Part shown: positions 54,990 through 64,000 of the stretch, one piece after another
Layout: each line of letters starts with the position of its first letter
Numbering within the stretch: the stretch's first letter is position 1
Assembly (NCBI GenBank): GCA_950097015.1
Contig: CATNEN010000038.1
Location: 21,161,001 to 21,225,000 of the forward strand
DNA: 64,000 bases
Direction: 5' to 3'
DNA from: Macrostomum hystrix
Taxonomy: Eukaryota; Platyhelminthes; Macrostomidae
Notes under the pieces: generated by a model
Seen by the model: only the letters and a program-made list of their open reading frames with translations
Databases searched by the model: none
Told to the model about the DNA's origin: nothing
Made by a program: the position numbers and the translations under genes

Positions 54990-55769
54990 CTACGAGTACA
55001 TGCGCAAGTACTTCACCCACTGCATCTTCTCGGTAGTACTAGCGGAAAACGCTTCGGTATTCAGAGGCAGGTTGGCATCAAAGTAGCGGAGCAGGACGCA
55101 CTGCTTCCGGATCGGGTGCCAGTAGAATCCAACGCAGTCGCCGAACTCGTACTGAAGACAGACTCGGCTGCATCGAGTCAGAGTCACTGTATTGGTCGCC
55201 ATGATCCAGCAACCAGGGTCAGGCTGTTCATAAACTGTAATTAAAGCTTTCTTGAAGCTTCCTTGATTTTCCTTTAAATCGAGCCGAGCAGCCACTGACG
55301 GATCTGCGTAGCAGTAGAATATGTACCTGTCTGAGCAGGTGGCGTCTCTCAAGAGTTTGCTAGACGATGACGTAGACACGCAATCTTGCTTGCTCTGGTC
55401 ATTTGGCTCGCTATTTTCAAAGTAGTTTTCAGTCCCGGTGGTAACTTGACCGTCTTTAATCCACACCCAGCCGCTCTTTTTCTTCGCGCCGCCCATTTCA
55501 TTGAGCGCGTCAACAAGGCCAACCCACCAGTGGCCGTTTGGAATCCTGTGGTCATTCTTCATTGCGTCAAACACAGCCTGGCTGACCATCTCCTGACCGT
55601 TTGCGTGGCAGGTTTTCACAGCGTCGCAGAAATTCATAATGGAGCTATAACTCCTGATGCACCAAGTCCGTCCATTGTAGGAAATCGAAATCATACCAGA
55701 AGCGCAAGATGCAACGGCGGGAGCCGCAAGTTGAGCGGCACAGAGGGACACGAGGACAAAGGCTATCAT
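54990..55769 (-). CDS. secreted C-type-lectin + PAN/apple-like protein 4
   Basis: 259 aa, single exon, with a clear signal peptide (MIAFVLVSLCAAQLAAPAVA). It has the same cysteine framework, with CHANGQEMVSQAVFDAMK, GHWWVGLVDALNEMGG, GWVWIKDGQVT, NSEPNDQSKQDC, LLRDATCSDRYIFYCY, DPGCWI and CLQYEFGDCVGFYWHP. A KKK insert lies in the lectin domain (GGAKKKSGW). A minus-strand GAATATACTT lies about 40 bp upstream and could be a TATA-like element. It is a tandem paralogue of 53443-54225. Confidence 0.86.
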   Translation of the reverse strand: MIAFVLVSLCAAQLAAPAVASCASGMISISYNGRTWCIRSYSSIMNFCDAVKTCHANGQEMVSQAVFDAMKNDHRIPNGHWWVGLVDALNEMGGAKKKSGWVWIKDGQVTTGTENYFENSEPNDQSKQDCVSTSSSSKLLRDATCSDRYIFYCYADPSVAARLDLKENQGSFKKALITVYEQPDPGCWIMATNTVTLTRCSRVCLQYEFGDCVGFYWHPIRKQCVLLRYFDANLPLNTEAFSASTTEKMQWVKYLRMYS

Positions 55770-56633
55770 GTTCTTTTTAAGCGAGCCAAGGGGTTACAGT
55801 GCTAAGTATATTCTGTCCATTGAAGGCAACTTTTTTTGCGAGAAGTTCCTGAACATGAGAAAGATGGCCGGCTATTTCTACCCGTGCCCACACTTTTCCC
55901 ACCACGGAAACTGTCGCACACTCTGGTTGCTAAGGCACAACAGCTAAAGCAGAGAGGCGAGGTGCGAGAGTTGGCTCACAATTTCCGATCAATTTTTCAC
56001 TCAGACTTATCCTTTCTCTGGGCATTCTCTAGCAAGTCCACTAGTACCACCCATGACGCATCATGTTGTCATAGTAACAGAAGCTGACTAGACTGATTAA
56101 AGTAAAATTTTGCTCAGCGTTCTCTCTGGGCTTGATGCAAAATTTACAGGCAGGCTTAAAAAGCAAAGTCGTTTGATGCTGTGCTGCAGTATATATTGAA
56201 ATTTGATTGTGTATTTGAGAAATGCTTTGTCTGTTGCCAAAATCAAAGTTATATATAGTGCGCAATTAAGTATCCTTAAGTATCCATCAAGAATAAATAA
56301 CAGAAAGATTTTTGGCAAATAAATAGAGACATTAGATCTTAGCGATTGTTTTGCGAACTTAAGGAGGCCGGAGAGGAAAATGTGAGGCAATTTTTGGCAT
56401 GAATCGGCTGAATTATCCTGCTTCGCGTAAAATGAGATTCTCATACTTCATATCACATGCAGATGGATAAGAAGGCACATTGAGCCACGAAACATGAAGA
56501 GTCTTGACAAGCAATCAAATGGTGGAGTTTAACTACATCATCATACTAGTAGAACTAAAGTACATTACAAACAGTAAGCATGCAAAGATAATATCAATAC
56601 AATCTTGCGCCAATTGCCAGATTAACTATCTGT
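55770..56633. other. intergenic between lectin 4 and MATE gene
   Basis: No supported gene. Short frames only. Confidence 0.5.
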
Positions 56634-58307
56634 TCAAGCCAACAGGGTGACGTTGAACTTAGGTTGTACAGACGTGGCGATATCAATTGAAGACGCATTG
56701 GCAAGGTGACCATCAGCTCCGGGAATTCGGGGCGGCACAAGCAGGCGCAGCGTCAGCGACGCCGCCAGCAGAATCACCATGGCGAATAACACCGGTATCT
56801 TGGAGCGGACGGCGTTGCGCTGCTTCACACTGCTGGTAGAAGCGCTGAGCATGTAGGAAGATGTAACTCTGCCCGTGTCCTCCTTGCCTTTGGGCCCCTC
56901 CGGCTCCTGCTCAGGCAGCAGCGGCCGCCGTTCTCCAAGCAGCTCCATGTCGGTCTCCATCTCGGCGTTCAAGTGGGCTGCGGCTGCGCGTTTGCGCCAG
57001 TCGAGGCGAAGCGCGCCAACGGCCAGGAGGACGAAGAAGGAGACGGAGGAGACGGCGAAACCGATCCACAGGCCGGTGAGGCCCCAGCCGGCTGCGAACG
57101 CCAGAGAAATTCCCAGGGGCGCGCCAATGATGTAATAGCCGGTGAAGTTCATGAGCATGGTGTGCAGGTGACAACTGCAAGCTCTGAGTGCGGCTATACT
57201 CGGATAGGCCGCTATTTGAAATCCTGAGTAGATTGACAGGTAAGGCGACATTGCGACGTACAGAGAAGCGGACTCGGGCTCCAGCGAGAAGATTCGAGGC
57301 ACCTCGTAGCGCAGCAGGAAGAAGATGAGGCCAACCAGTGCTCCGATGGCGCTCATGAATGTCAGGCTCGTCAGCACCAGCCGCACAGCCTTATCTGGCT
57401 GCTGTGAGCTCAGGTAGAAACCGATGCGAGAGATTAGCGCGCTGCCGATGCCAACCGGGATGAGGAAGGCGATGATGTTGAGCTGGAACAGCACGGACTC
57501 CGCGGCGATCTCAGCTTTGCCCAGAAGGCCGGCCAGAAAGTTGCCGTATTCCGTGCCGAAGATCCACAGAGACTGCGTGAGCAGGCAGGGCAGGACAGTC
57601 AGCAGGAACTTGCCCCAGTCCATGAAGGCCCGGCTGGACCATCCAGCCCAGGTGTCGCGGTGGATTTTGAGGCCCCAGATAAAGGCAGTCTGCAGCACCG
57701 GCAGCAGGCAGAGGCTGGTGGACAGGGCCACAGCGGAGCCGGTCAAGCCCAGCCCGGCCTGCATCACCAGCAGGTACTGGAGAAGGGCGTTCACGCCCAA
57801 TGAGACGAAGCGTACAATGAATGTTGGCCACAGGTAGCCAACTGTGTCAGTGTAGGCAACCAGAGTGTCGCACAAGTTCATGCCCAGGCTACCCGGCATT
57901 AGGATGATGAGGAACTGCTCAGCTTTGGCTGAGATCTCCGGATCCTGGCCAAGCAGGATGAGCAGGTTGCCAGCGTTCATGGCCAGCGTCCAGTTAAAGC
58001 AGGTCAGCAGCAGGGAGGTCAGTAGGCCGCGTTGGACAAAGTTGCCGACCCGGTGCCGCTTGCTTCCGCCGATGGTCTGCGCCAGGAAGGGCATGAGGCC
58101 CCAGCGCACTGACGAAGCGCAGTTCTCCACCGTCAGCTGGTAGATGGACAGGGCCAGACCAGCTGCGTCCAGGTCAATGGTGCCCAGCACACCGCAGAAG
58201 GCCAGCGTTGTTGGCAGCATGAGCGTGTAAAACAGCTGCGTGGCGGACATCGGCATGCCGCGCCGCATTAGCCAGGCCATCTCGCTGACGCACTCTGCGA
58301 TGGTCAT
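56634..58307 (-). CDS. MATE-family (SLC47-type) multidrug/cation antiporter
   Basis: 557 aa from ATG at 58307; an in-frame GTG eight codons earlier exists but no ATG. About 12-13 hydrophobic segments. Near the N-terminus RRGMPMSATQLFYTLMLPTT matches the MATE first membrane segment, followed by AAGLALSIYQLTVENCASSVRWG, TIGGSKRHRVGNFVQRG, LLGQDPEISAKAEQFLIILMPG, QLNIIAFLIPVGIGSALISRIG and GYYIIGAPLGISLAFAAGWG, all in family order. A cytoplasmic acidic loop and a last hydrophobic segment end the protein. MATE proteins export organic cations in exchange for protons or sodium. A TATAAATA box lies upstream. No introns seen. Confidence 0.92.
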   Translation of the reverse strand: MTIAECVSEMAWLMRRGMPMSATQLFYTLMLPTTLAFCGVLGTIDLDAAGLALSIYQLTVENCASSVRWGLMPFLAQTIGGSKRHRVGNFVQRGLLTSLLLTCFNWTLAMNAGNLLILLGQDPEISAKAEQFLIILMPGSLGMNLCDTLVAYTDTVGYLWPTFIVRFVSLGVNALLQYLLVMQAGLGLTGSAVALSTSLCLLPVLQTAFIWGLKIHRDTWAGWSSRAFMDWGKFLLTVLPCLLTQSLWIFGTEYGNFLAGLLGKAEIAAESVLFQLNIIAFLIPVGIGSALISRIGFYLSSQQPDKAVRLVLTSLTFMSAIGALVGLIFFLLRYEVPRIFSLEPESASLYVAMSPYLSIYSGFQIAAYPSIAALRACSCHLHTMLMNFTGYYIIGAPLGISLAFAAGWGLTGLWIGFAVSSVSFFVLLAVGALRLDWRKRAAAAHLNAEMETDMELLGERRPLLPEQEPEGPKGKEDTGRVTSSYMLSASTSSVKQRNAVRSKIPVLFAMVILLAASLTLRLLVPPRIPGADGHLANASSIDIATSVQPKFNVTLLA

Positions 58308-58375
58308 GACTCTCCTAAGAATGATACTCACACTTCAATAACTGGTATTCGACTAGCGAAAAGTGAATTTGAGTT

Positions 58376-58424
58376 CACTTTCAGCTGTAAGCGGAGCATA
58401 TATTTATAAGCGTTTCACTTTCAG
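58376..58424 (-). promoter_or_regulatory. candidate core promoter of the MATE gene
   Basis: The minus strand reads CTTATAAATATATGCT around 58395-58410, about 95 bp before the ATG. The direct repeats CACTTTCAGCTG (about 58376) and CACTTTCAGTTG (about 58413) sit on either side. Position and sequence suit a TATA promoter; function is inferred. Confidence 0.5.
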
Positions 58425-59040
58425 TTGAAGCCTATAGACCAGTTTCTAGTCGAATCGATTTCGACTAAAACCATAAAAACGAGTTTGGACTTGAAGGCTG
58501 TGTGTGGCAACCGGTTTCTCAGACCGCGTGGATGCGCTGTTGAATCAGCTGATTGGCTGGATTCGCTTGATAAAGTAGAATCCTAGTGAGACACTCGCCC
58601 ATGCGTTCCTGTGAATCGCTGCTGATAACCAAACTGTGTTAAACATTTTGCGGTTCGCGATTGGGGGTCACTCGTATGGGTCGCCGGTTTTTTCCGGTTC
58701 TGAACCAGTTTCTACCTTGTTTTGCTTGGCCAACTTCAATCAGCCATTTTTACAAACTGTTTAGTTCACTAGTTGCTTATCAGCGTTCAAATTTGTAATC
58801 TGCTCACGAGAGGCTCACATGTGAGGGGGGAAGCTGGTCACCTTGTCAGGTTGATTCGTACCTGCGTTGTGAATAGCCAGCCGTACTCTAAAAGAAATAG
58901 TTAAATAAAGTTTAACAGACTTTAAGTATGTAAAACGGGCGAATTTCAGAACTCGGGTATTTTCTTATTTTAAATTAATGCCAATTTCACATGGTAATTT
59001 AACAACTGCCAAATTTAAAGACAAATTGCTGACATTTATA
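58425..59040. other. intergenic, no recognisable gene
   Basis: I see no domain or element. Confidence 0.45.
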
Positions 59041-59690
59041 ACTGAATCCTACTCTACCGAATCCCAATCTACCGAATCCCAATCTACCGAATCCCAATCT
59101 ACCGAATGCCAATCTACCGAATGCCAATCTACCGAATCCCAATCTACCGAATCCCAATCTACCGAATCCCAATCTACCGAATGCCAATCTACCGAATGCC
59201 AATCTACCGAATCCCAATCTACCGAATCCCAATCTACCGAATCCCAATCTACTGAATCCCAATCTACCGAATCCCAATCTACTGAATCCCAATCTACCGA
59301 ATCCCAATCTACCGAATCCCAATCTACCGAATCCCAATCTACTGAATCCCAATCTACCGAATCCCAATCTACTGAATCCCAATCTACTGAATCCCAATCT
59401 ACCGAATCCCAATCTACCGAATGCCAATCTACCGAATCCCAATCTACCGAATCCCAATCTACTGAATCCCAATCTACCGAATCCCAATCTACTGAATCCC
59501 AATCTACCGAATCCCAATCTACTGAATCCCAATCTACCGAATCCCAATCTACTGAATCCCAATCTACTGAATCCCAATCTACCGAATCCCAATCTACTGA
59601 ATCCCAATCTACTGAATCCCAATCTACCGAATCCCAATCTACCGAATGCCAATCTACCGAATCCCAATCTACTGAATCCCGAATCTATGT
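59041..59690. repeat. 15-bp minisatellite
   Basis: About 43 units of TCTACCGAATCCCAA. Only two positions vary: ACC/ACT, a CpG to TpG transition, and ATC/ATG. The plus frame (STESQ repeats) and minus frame (GFGRL/GFSRL repeats) are products of the period and unsupported as genes. Confidence 0.95.
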
Positions 59691-60389
59691 AAATATGATC
59701 TAATGATCTTCTGATGCTTAGAAATAAATGCGTAGCTATAGAAAATAAAACAATGATCTTGCCATCATTAGAGGTTAGATACTACTCACCGTAAGTAACA
59801 GATTTCGCCGATTGGATCGATGAATGGTGTAAACCAGTGCTCTACAAATGTGCTTGCTATTTCTAGCTCTATATTTTGTGACATTTAAAAGCGCAAATGG
59901 GCAAATCTAATTGGGCTTTTTCGAGTTTCAGGGCTTTTCTCGAGTTTTAAGCTTTTCTCGAGTTTCGAGTTATTACAAAGATCGAAAAGAATTGGTCATT
60001 TTATCGATCGATACTGTTTGTTACAATACTACATTTAACAGTTAATTCTGGCGCAGATATTTCTGAGTAATATACAAACTGTTCTAAAGACTAAAAATAA
60101 AGAGTATGCCACAGTACGAGCCACAAGACAAAATTATATAAATGTGCTGACGACTGGTGCGAGTGAGGATAATACTTAAAATCACTCACAATTAAAAAAC
60201 AAAATTGATCTCGTACAATACACTTAAAATGGTCGCATTTTTTTCTCTGATATCTTAAAAGTACAGCTCCTGGAATGATTTTTTACCGAGTAAATTACGA
60301 TTGGTTATAAGGAACGTAGCAATGCAACAGTCGGCTAATTTTTGTCTCTTGTCTTTCAAATTTCATTCCGGAAGCGTCCCATTGTCACA
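59691..60389. other. 3' flank of peptide GPCR 2
   Basis: AT-rich, no gene seen. Confidence 0.5.
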
Positions 60390-61229
60390 TCACACTTCAC
60401 CATCTTCCAGCTGCGTCGGTCGAGTCGGCTGCATCTGAATCACAGGCTTTGTCGCTCCGTTCGATAGGCCACCACCAATAGGAACTGGCGAATACCGAAC
60501 CCGCTGTTCGGCCCGTCCGCCAAGCCTCACCCGTCGGCACCAGCAGCGGCAGCAGCAGCGGCTGCAGGGCAGTTGACAGGCTCGCGAACCTGCTGGGGCC
60601 GCGAACGCAAAGTAGATTAAGGGATTCAGGACACTGTGCAGCAGCACCAGGTGTTGCAGCAGCGGCATCAGCGGTGAGTCGGCCAGTAGGCGACCGTTGG
60701 AGAAGACGCTGGCCACAATGGCTAGTAGGTAGGGCAGCCAGCAAGCCAGAAAGCCGGTCACCACTGCCAGGCTCATGTAGACCGCCTTGATCTTGGCTCG
60801 GGACAGCAGGCGGCTGCCGGAAGCTTGGTGGACTGACAGTCGCTGATCAATCAGGGCAGTGCTATTGCTGCTGCACGGACTGGAGAGTTCGCTAGGATTG
60901 GCCGGGTTTCTCGTGCGTCCCCAGATGGTGAGTACAATCCGAGAGTAGCAATAGACCATGATGCTTGTAGGAATGGCGAACAGAAACAATGGTACGTAGA
61001 GAACGTAGACCTTGCGCTGCCAGTCGGCTGTGTAGCCGCTGCTGCCGCATTGGCGCAACGTGACGTTGATTTTGCCGCCAGCTGCGTCCGTCACTTCTGT
61101 TGGTGTCGTTGTGACTCGAAATATCAATAATTGTGGCGCCGAGAATAGCAGAGCGGCCAGCCAGCAGGCGACGATGCGGCGAATGACGCGAGTGTGACGC
61201 CGAAAAATGCGGAGCGGCTTCACGATCAC
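60390..61229 (-). CDS. vasopressin/GnRH-superfamily-like peptide GPCR, exon 2
   Basis: Starts in phase 0 with [15 protein letters not shown] after an ag acceptor at 61230-61231. It holds TM4, an ECL2 cysteine (TLRQCGSS), TM5 ([17 protein letters not shown]), a serine-rich third loop, [20 protein letters not shown] with CWLPYLLA (TM6), and TM7 [13 protein letters not shown]. SRAKIKxV-type TM6 entry and NPLIYFAF fit vasopressin, GnRH/AKH or CCAP-like receptors. The cysteine-rich [12 protein letters not shown] tail may be palmitoylated. 280 codons including the stop at 60390. Confidence 0.86.
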   Translation of the reverse strand: MIVKPLRIFRRHTRVIRRIVACWLAALLFSAPQLLIFRVTTTPTEVTDAAGGKINVTLRQCGSSGYTADWQRKVYVLYVPLFLFAIPTSIMVYCYSRIVLTIWGRTRNPANPSELSSPCSSNSTALIDQRLSVHQASGSRLLSRAKIKAVYMSLAVVTGFLACWLPYLLAIVASVFSNGRLLADSPLMPLLQHLVLLHSVLNPLIYFAFAAPAGSRACQLPCSRCCCRCWCRRVRLGGRAEQRVRYSPVPIGGGLSNGATKPVIQMQPTRPTQLEDGEV

Positions 61230-61289
61230 CTAGATGGTTCGGGAGGCCATTAGGTTGGTTTGTTAGTTTGCTGTTTTTTGGTTGGTTCT

Positions 61290-61660
61290 CTCGGTGTTTC
61301 AGGATGGTTGGTTGGTTGGTTGGTTGGTTGGTTGGTTGGTTGGTTGATTGGTTGGTTGGTTGGTTGGTTGATTGGTTGGTTGGTTGGTTGGTTGGTTGTT
61401 TTGTTAGTTGGTTGGTTTGTTTTTGTTAGTTGGTTGGGTTGTTTTTTCGTTGGTTGGTTGGTTGGTTGGTTGGTTGGTTGGTTGGTTGGTTGGTTGGTTG
61501 ATTGGTTGGTTGGTTAGTTGGTTGGATGGTTGGTTGTTTTGTTAGTTTGTTGGTTTGTTTTTTTGTTAGTTGGTTGGTTTGTTGGTTCGTTGGTTGGTTG
61601 GTTGGTTGGTTTGTTGTTTTGTTAGTTGGTTGGTTTTTTGCTTTGTTATTTAGGCTGGTT
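61290..61660. repeat. (TTGG)n microsatellite in GPCR 2 intron
   Basis: Long runs of GGTTGGTTGG interrupted by TTTTGTTAG spacers, just beyond the exon 2 acceptor. GPCR 1 has a shorter TTGGTTGG stretch at the same place (7075-7140). Confidence 0.95.
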
Positions 61661-62194
61661 GGTTAGTTGGTTTGGTGGTTTGTTTTTATCGGCATTTTAT
61701 AGGTCCATAACTTCTTGGACATTAAATTTGGCTCCTATGTGAGTCGATACAGACGCCTTGCGTGCCGGTCGTCATTATAATAGAAGAACTTCATTGCCAT
61801 TGGTCCGACTCAATTTCGGTTCTGTCACAGCGGCCACCCATCTAGCCAACGCAGACGCAATTACTGCAAGAGCTCACCCAGTTGCTTCCCTCTGATCATT
61901 CGTTCTCAATATTTTTAAATCCTGCGCGGTGCCTCAATGCCTTGTGGCGAGATTACTGTCCGCACTGGGCAACAGAGTAAGATTAGAAGACGACAAGGAG
62001 ACAGTGGACTAAAAATAAGCTCTGTGGCCTGCACTGCAAGGATTTCACATTCATCAAATGAGGCTAGACCCTTATCTAGTGAAATACAGTTCTTTTTTGA
62101 CAGCATCAAAGCAAAAGGACAGCACGGAAATCGATCATTCTGTTTGGGGCTGAGGGGCTGAGGGGCTGGGGGGCTGTGTCTACTGTTGCATCAT

Positions 62195-62262
62195 TTGGCC
62201 CCTCAGAATCGAACTCGTGACCTCCTGGTCAGAAGTCTGAAGTTCTAATCCCTGTAAGCTCT
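62195..62262 (-). repeat. tRNA-like SINE head fragment
   Basis: Minus GGTCACGAGTTCGATTCTGAGG resembles a B box after an anticodon-like arm. The fragment lies next to the GPCR 2 exon 1 donor and is partly like family S2. Confidence 0.5.
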
Positions 62263-62265
62263 AAC

Positions 62266-62625
62266 CTCAAACCTGTCGATGCTCATTGCCACCAGTAGGA
62301 AGGCTGTTGACGCCAGACAGACGGACTGGGTGTACACCGTCAGTTTGCACATCGCGGAGCCAAGGGTCCACTGGCCGAAGGCGGTAAACAGCAGCTCGCC
62401 AGTGCAGACAACCGAGCCGACAGCCAGGTCACCTGCTGCCAGGTTAATTAAGAAGCAGTTCAGCCGAAGGATCGGACCAGTACGTCGTCGGCCGCAACGA
62501 ATGTGGGCCACCAGGCTGGCGTTGCCACCGATAGCCGTCAGCATGATGGCACACAGCAGCGTCAGGGTGGCGATGGACTGCCCGCTGAGCCGGCGATTCC
62601 AGGCGGGCGTCTGGGAGCTGCACAT
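62266..62625 (-). CDS. vasopressin/GnRH-superfamily-like peptide GPCR, exon 1
   Basis: From ATG at 62625: a short N-terminus (MCSSQTPAWNRRLSGQSIAT), TM1 with GGNASLVAHI, TM2 NCFLINLAAGDLAVGSV, the conserved TM3 cysteine (SAMCKLTVYTQSV) and MSIDRFE. DRF replaces DRY, as in GPCR 1. The donor is GAG before GTTAGA; exon 2 begins VIVKP, giving 399 aa. The frame stays open about nine codons upstream, so another exon or start cannot be excluded. This family binds short amidated or cyclic neuropeptides; the ligand is unknown. Confidence 0.83.
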
Positions 62626-62675
62626 GAGCAGTGATGGATCAGCTGAGATCAATCTAGTCTTTACTGGTTGCGGGT

Positions 62676-62960
62676 GGATTCTGTGGGTCTAATGGGTGGA
62701 TTCTGTGGGTCTAATGGGTGGATTCTGTGGGTCTAATGGAATGGATTCTGTTCTTCTAATGGGGTGGATTCTGTTGTTCTAATGGGGTGGATTCTGTTGG
62801 TCTATTGGGGGTGGATTCTGTTGGTCTATTGGGGGTGGATTCTGTTGGTCTATTGGGGGTGGATTCTGTTGGTCTATTGGGGGTGGATTCTGTTGGTCTA
62901 ATAGGGTGGATTCTGTTGGTCTAATAGGGTGGATTCTGTTGGTCTAATAGGGTGGATTCT
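62676..62960. repeat. 22-bp minisatellite next to GPCR 2 exon 1
   Basis: Units of TGGATTCTGTGGGTCTAATGGG with several TTGGTCTATTGGGGG variants. It starts about 50 bp upstream of the coding start. Confidence 0.93.
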
Positions 62961-63344
62961 GTTGATCATCGTAAGTGGATGTTATTTAGTCATGTGGTGT
63001 GGATTCTGGTTTATCACAGGAGAGTGGATCGCAGCTCGTAATTTCTCGCAATTTGCATAACATAGCGGTTCAAAAGAAACTTTAACTACTGACCCATTGC
63101 CTTGAGGTGTGTCTTGCATGCCAGTAGTTTTTCCTGAGCCAGCAACTAAACCAAGGAATATTATGTTCACTCTCTGGTACTGAGAGACAAGTGAGATTTA
63201 CTCAAGCTGAATATGTCGATAGAAAATATTGAAGAAACGAACGACTAGACGAGATAGCAACCAATCAAAACCGAGACTGCATAGATTCGCCCGAGTTGCT
63301 CCGGGATTGGTCACATTGTGGTGAACGCTGTTTAGAAGAGATTT
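62961..63344. other. no recognisable gene
   Basis: Short frames only. Confidence 0.5.
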
Positions 63345-64000
63345 CTGGGAAAATGAGATTTCGGGGTAAATGAGATTTCGGGGAAATGAGATTTCGGGGA
63401 AAATGAGATTTCGAAAAGATGAGATTTCGGAAAGATGAGATTTCGGGAAAAATGAGATTTCGGGGAAGATGAGATTTCGAAAAGATGAGATTTCGGAAAG
63501 ATGAGATTTCGGGAAAAATGAGATTTCGGGGAAGATGAAGGATTTAGGGAAATATGAGATTTCAGGAAAGATGTTTTTTGGCAAAGATGGGATTTTAAAG
63601 CAAAGATGAGATTTCGGGAAAGATGAGATTTCGGGGAAAATGAGATTTCGAAAAGATGAGATTTCGGAAAGATGAGATTTCGGGAAAAATGAGATTTCGG
63701 GGAAAATGAGATTTCGAAAAGATGAGATTTCGGAAAGATGAGATTTCGGGAAAAATGAGATTTCGGGGAAGATGAAGGATTTAGGGAAATATGAGATTTC
63801 AGGAAAGATGTTTTTTGGCAAAGATGGGATTTTAAAGCAAAGATGAGATTTCGGGAAAGATGAGATTTCATGGAAAATGAGATTTCGGAAAAGAGATTTC
63901 GGGGAAAAAGATTTCGGAAAGATGAGATTTCGGGAAAATGACATTTCGGGGAAATGAGATTTCGGGAAAGATGAGATTTGAGTAAAAGATTTGATTTCGA
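63345..64000. repeat. minisatellite of about 16-bp units with higher-order duplication
   Basis: Units such as GATGAGATTTCGGGAAA vary in length. A block with ATGAAGGATTTAGGGAAATA and ATGTTTTTTGGCAAAGATGG occurs twice (about 63533 and 63771), so a roughly 240-bp segment is duplicated. It runs off the window end. Confidence 0.92.

Noticed and set aside
58978-59703. 241-aa STESQ-repeat protein
   Set aside because: 15-bp minisatellite open on both strands, with no signal, domain or splice support.
63198-63944. 248-aa minus-strand Phe/Pro/Ser repeat protein
   Set aside because: Produced by the GAGATTTCGGGAAA minisatellite.

Overview
The window is eukaryotic nuclear DNA from an invertebrate animal. 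It has spliced genes with GT-AG introns, tRNA-derived SINEs, LINE, LTR and cut-and-paste elements, and an exceptional load of minisatellites. The most informative gene for taxonomy is a tegumental-allergen-like (TAL) gene with two EF-hands fused to a dynein-light-chain domain, an architecture known mainly from flatworms. Together with the repeat load, this suggests a platyhelminth, perhaps a free-living Macrostomum-like worm. That is inference, not a match. No bacterial feature is present.

Layout. 1-6.2 kb: SINEs, a truncated LINE with an RNase H domain, short tandem duplications, dispersed repeat R1 and a complete non-autonomous hAT element. 6.3-13.2 kb (minus): a two-exon NPY/NPF-type GPCR whose 5.6-kb intron holds six minisatellite or microsatellite arrays. 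15.8-20.0 kb (plus): the TAL gene; its first intron holds a LINE inserted in a mariner relic beside a degenerate hAT copy, and its second intron is almost entirely a 21-bp minisatellite running up to the splice acceptor. 21.2-29.9 kb: a young, complete Ty3/Gypsy element with identical LTRs, one 2021-aa Gag-Pol frame and an unexpected cold-shock-like domain. 30.4-34.3 kb (minus): a four-exon CK1/TTBK-like kinase with an altered catalytic loop. 35.5-44.8 kb (minus): two single-exon Vav-like RhoGEF paralogues, separated by a 24-bp minisatellite, a SINE and a large inverted repeat. 46.1-46.4 kb (minus): the last exon of a fungal-type GT15 mannosyltransferase-like gene. 48.6-55.8 kb (minus): four single-exon secreted C-type-lectin plus PAN/apple-like genes, with an internally deleted Merlin transposon between the first two. 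56.6-58.3 kb (minus): a MATE (SLC47-type) transporter. 60.4-62.6 kb (minus): a two-exon vasopressin/GnRH-superfamily-like peptide GPCR. The right end is minisatellite.

The cellular genes form no operon or single pathway. Nearly all lie on the minus strand, and most have no introns or few. Two paralogue sets (Vav-like genes and lectins) show mosaic divergence, with nearly identical blocks beside strongly diverged patches. This suggests gene conversion with local diversification. The strongest leads are the cold-shock domain in the retrotransposon, the clustered changes in the lectin ligand loop, the GT15 exon in an animal context, the mosaic intronless Vav pair, and minisatellites placed at functional boundaries (splice acceptor, stop codon, SINE 3' end).
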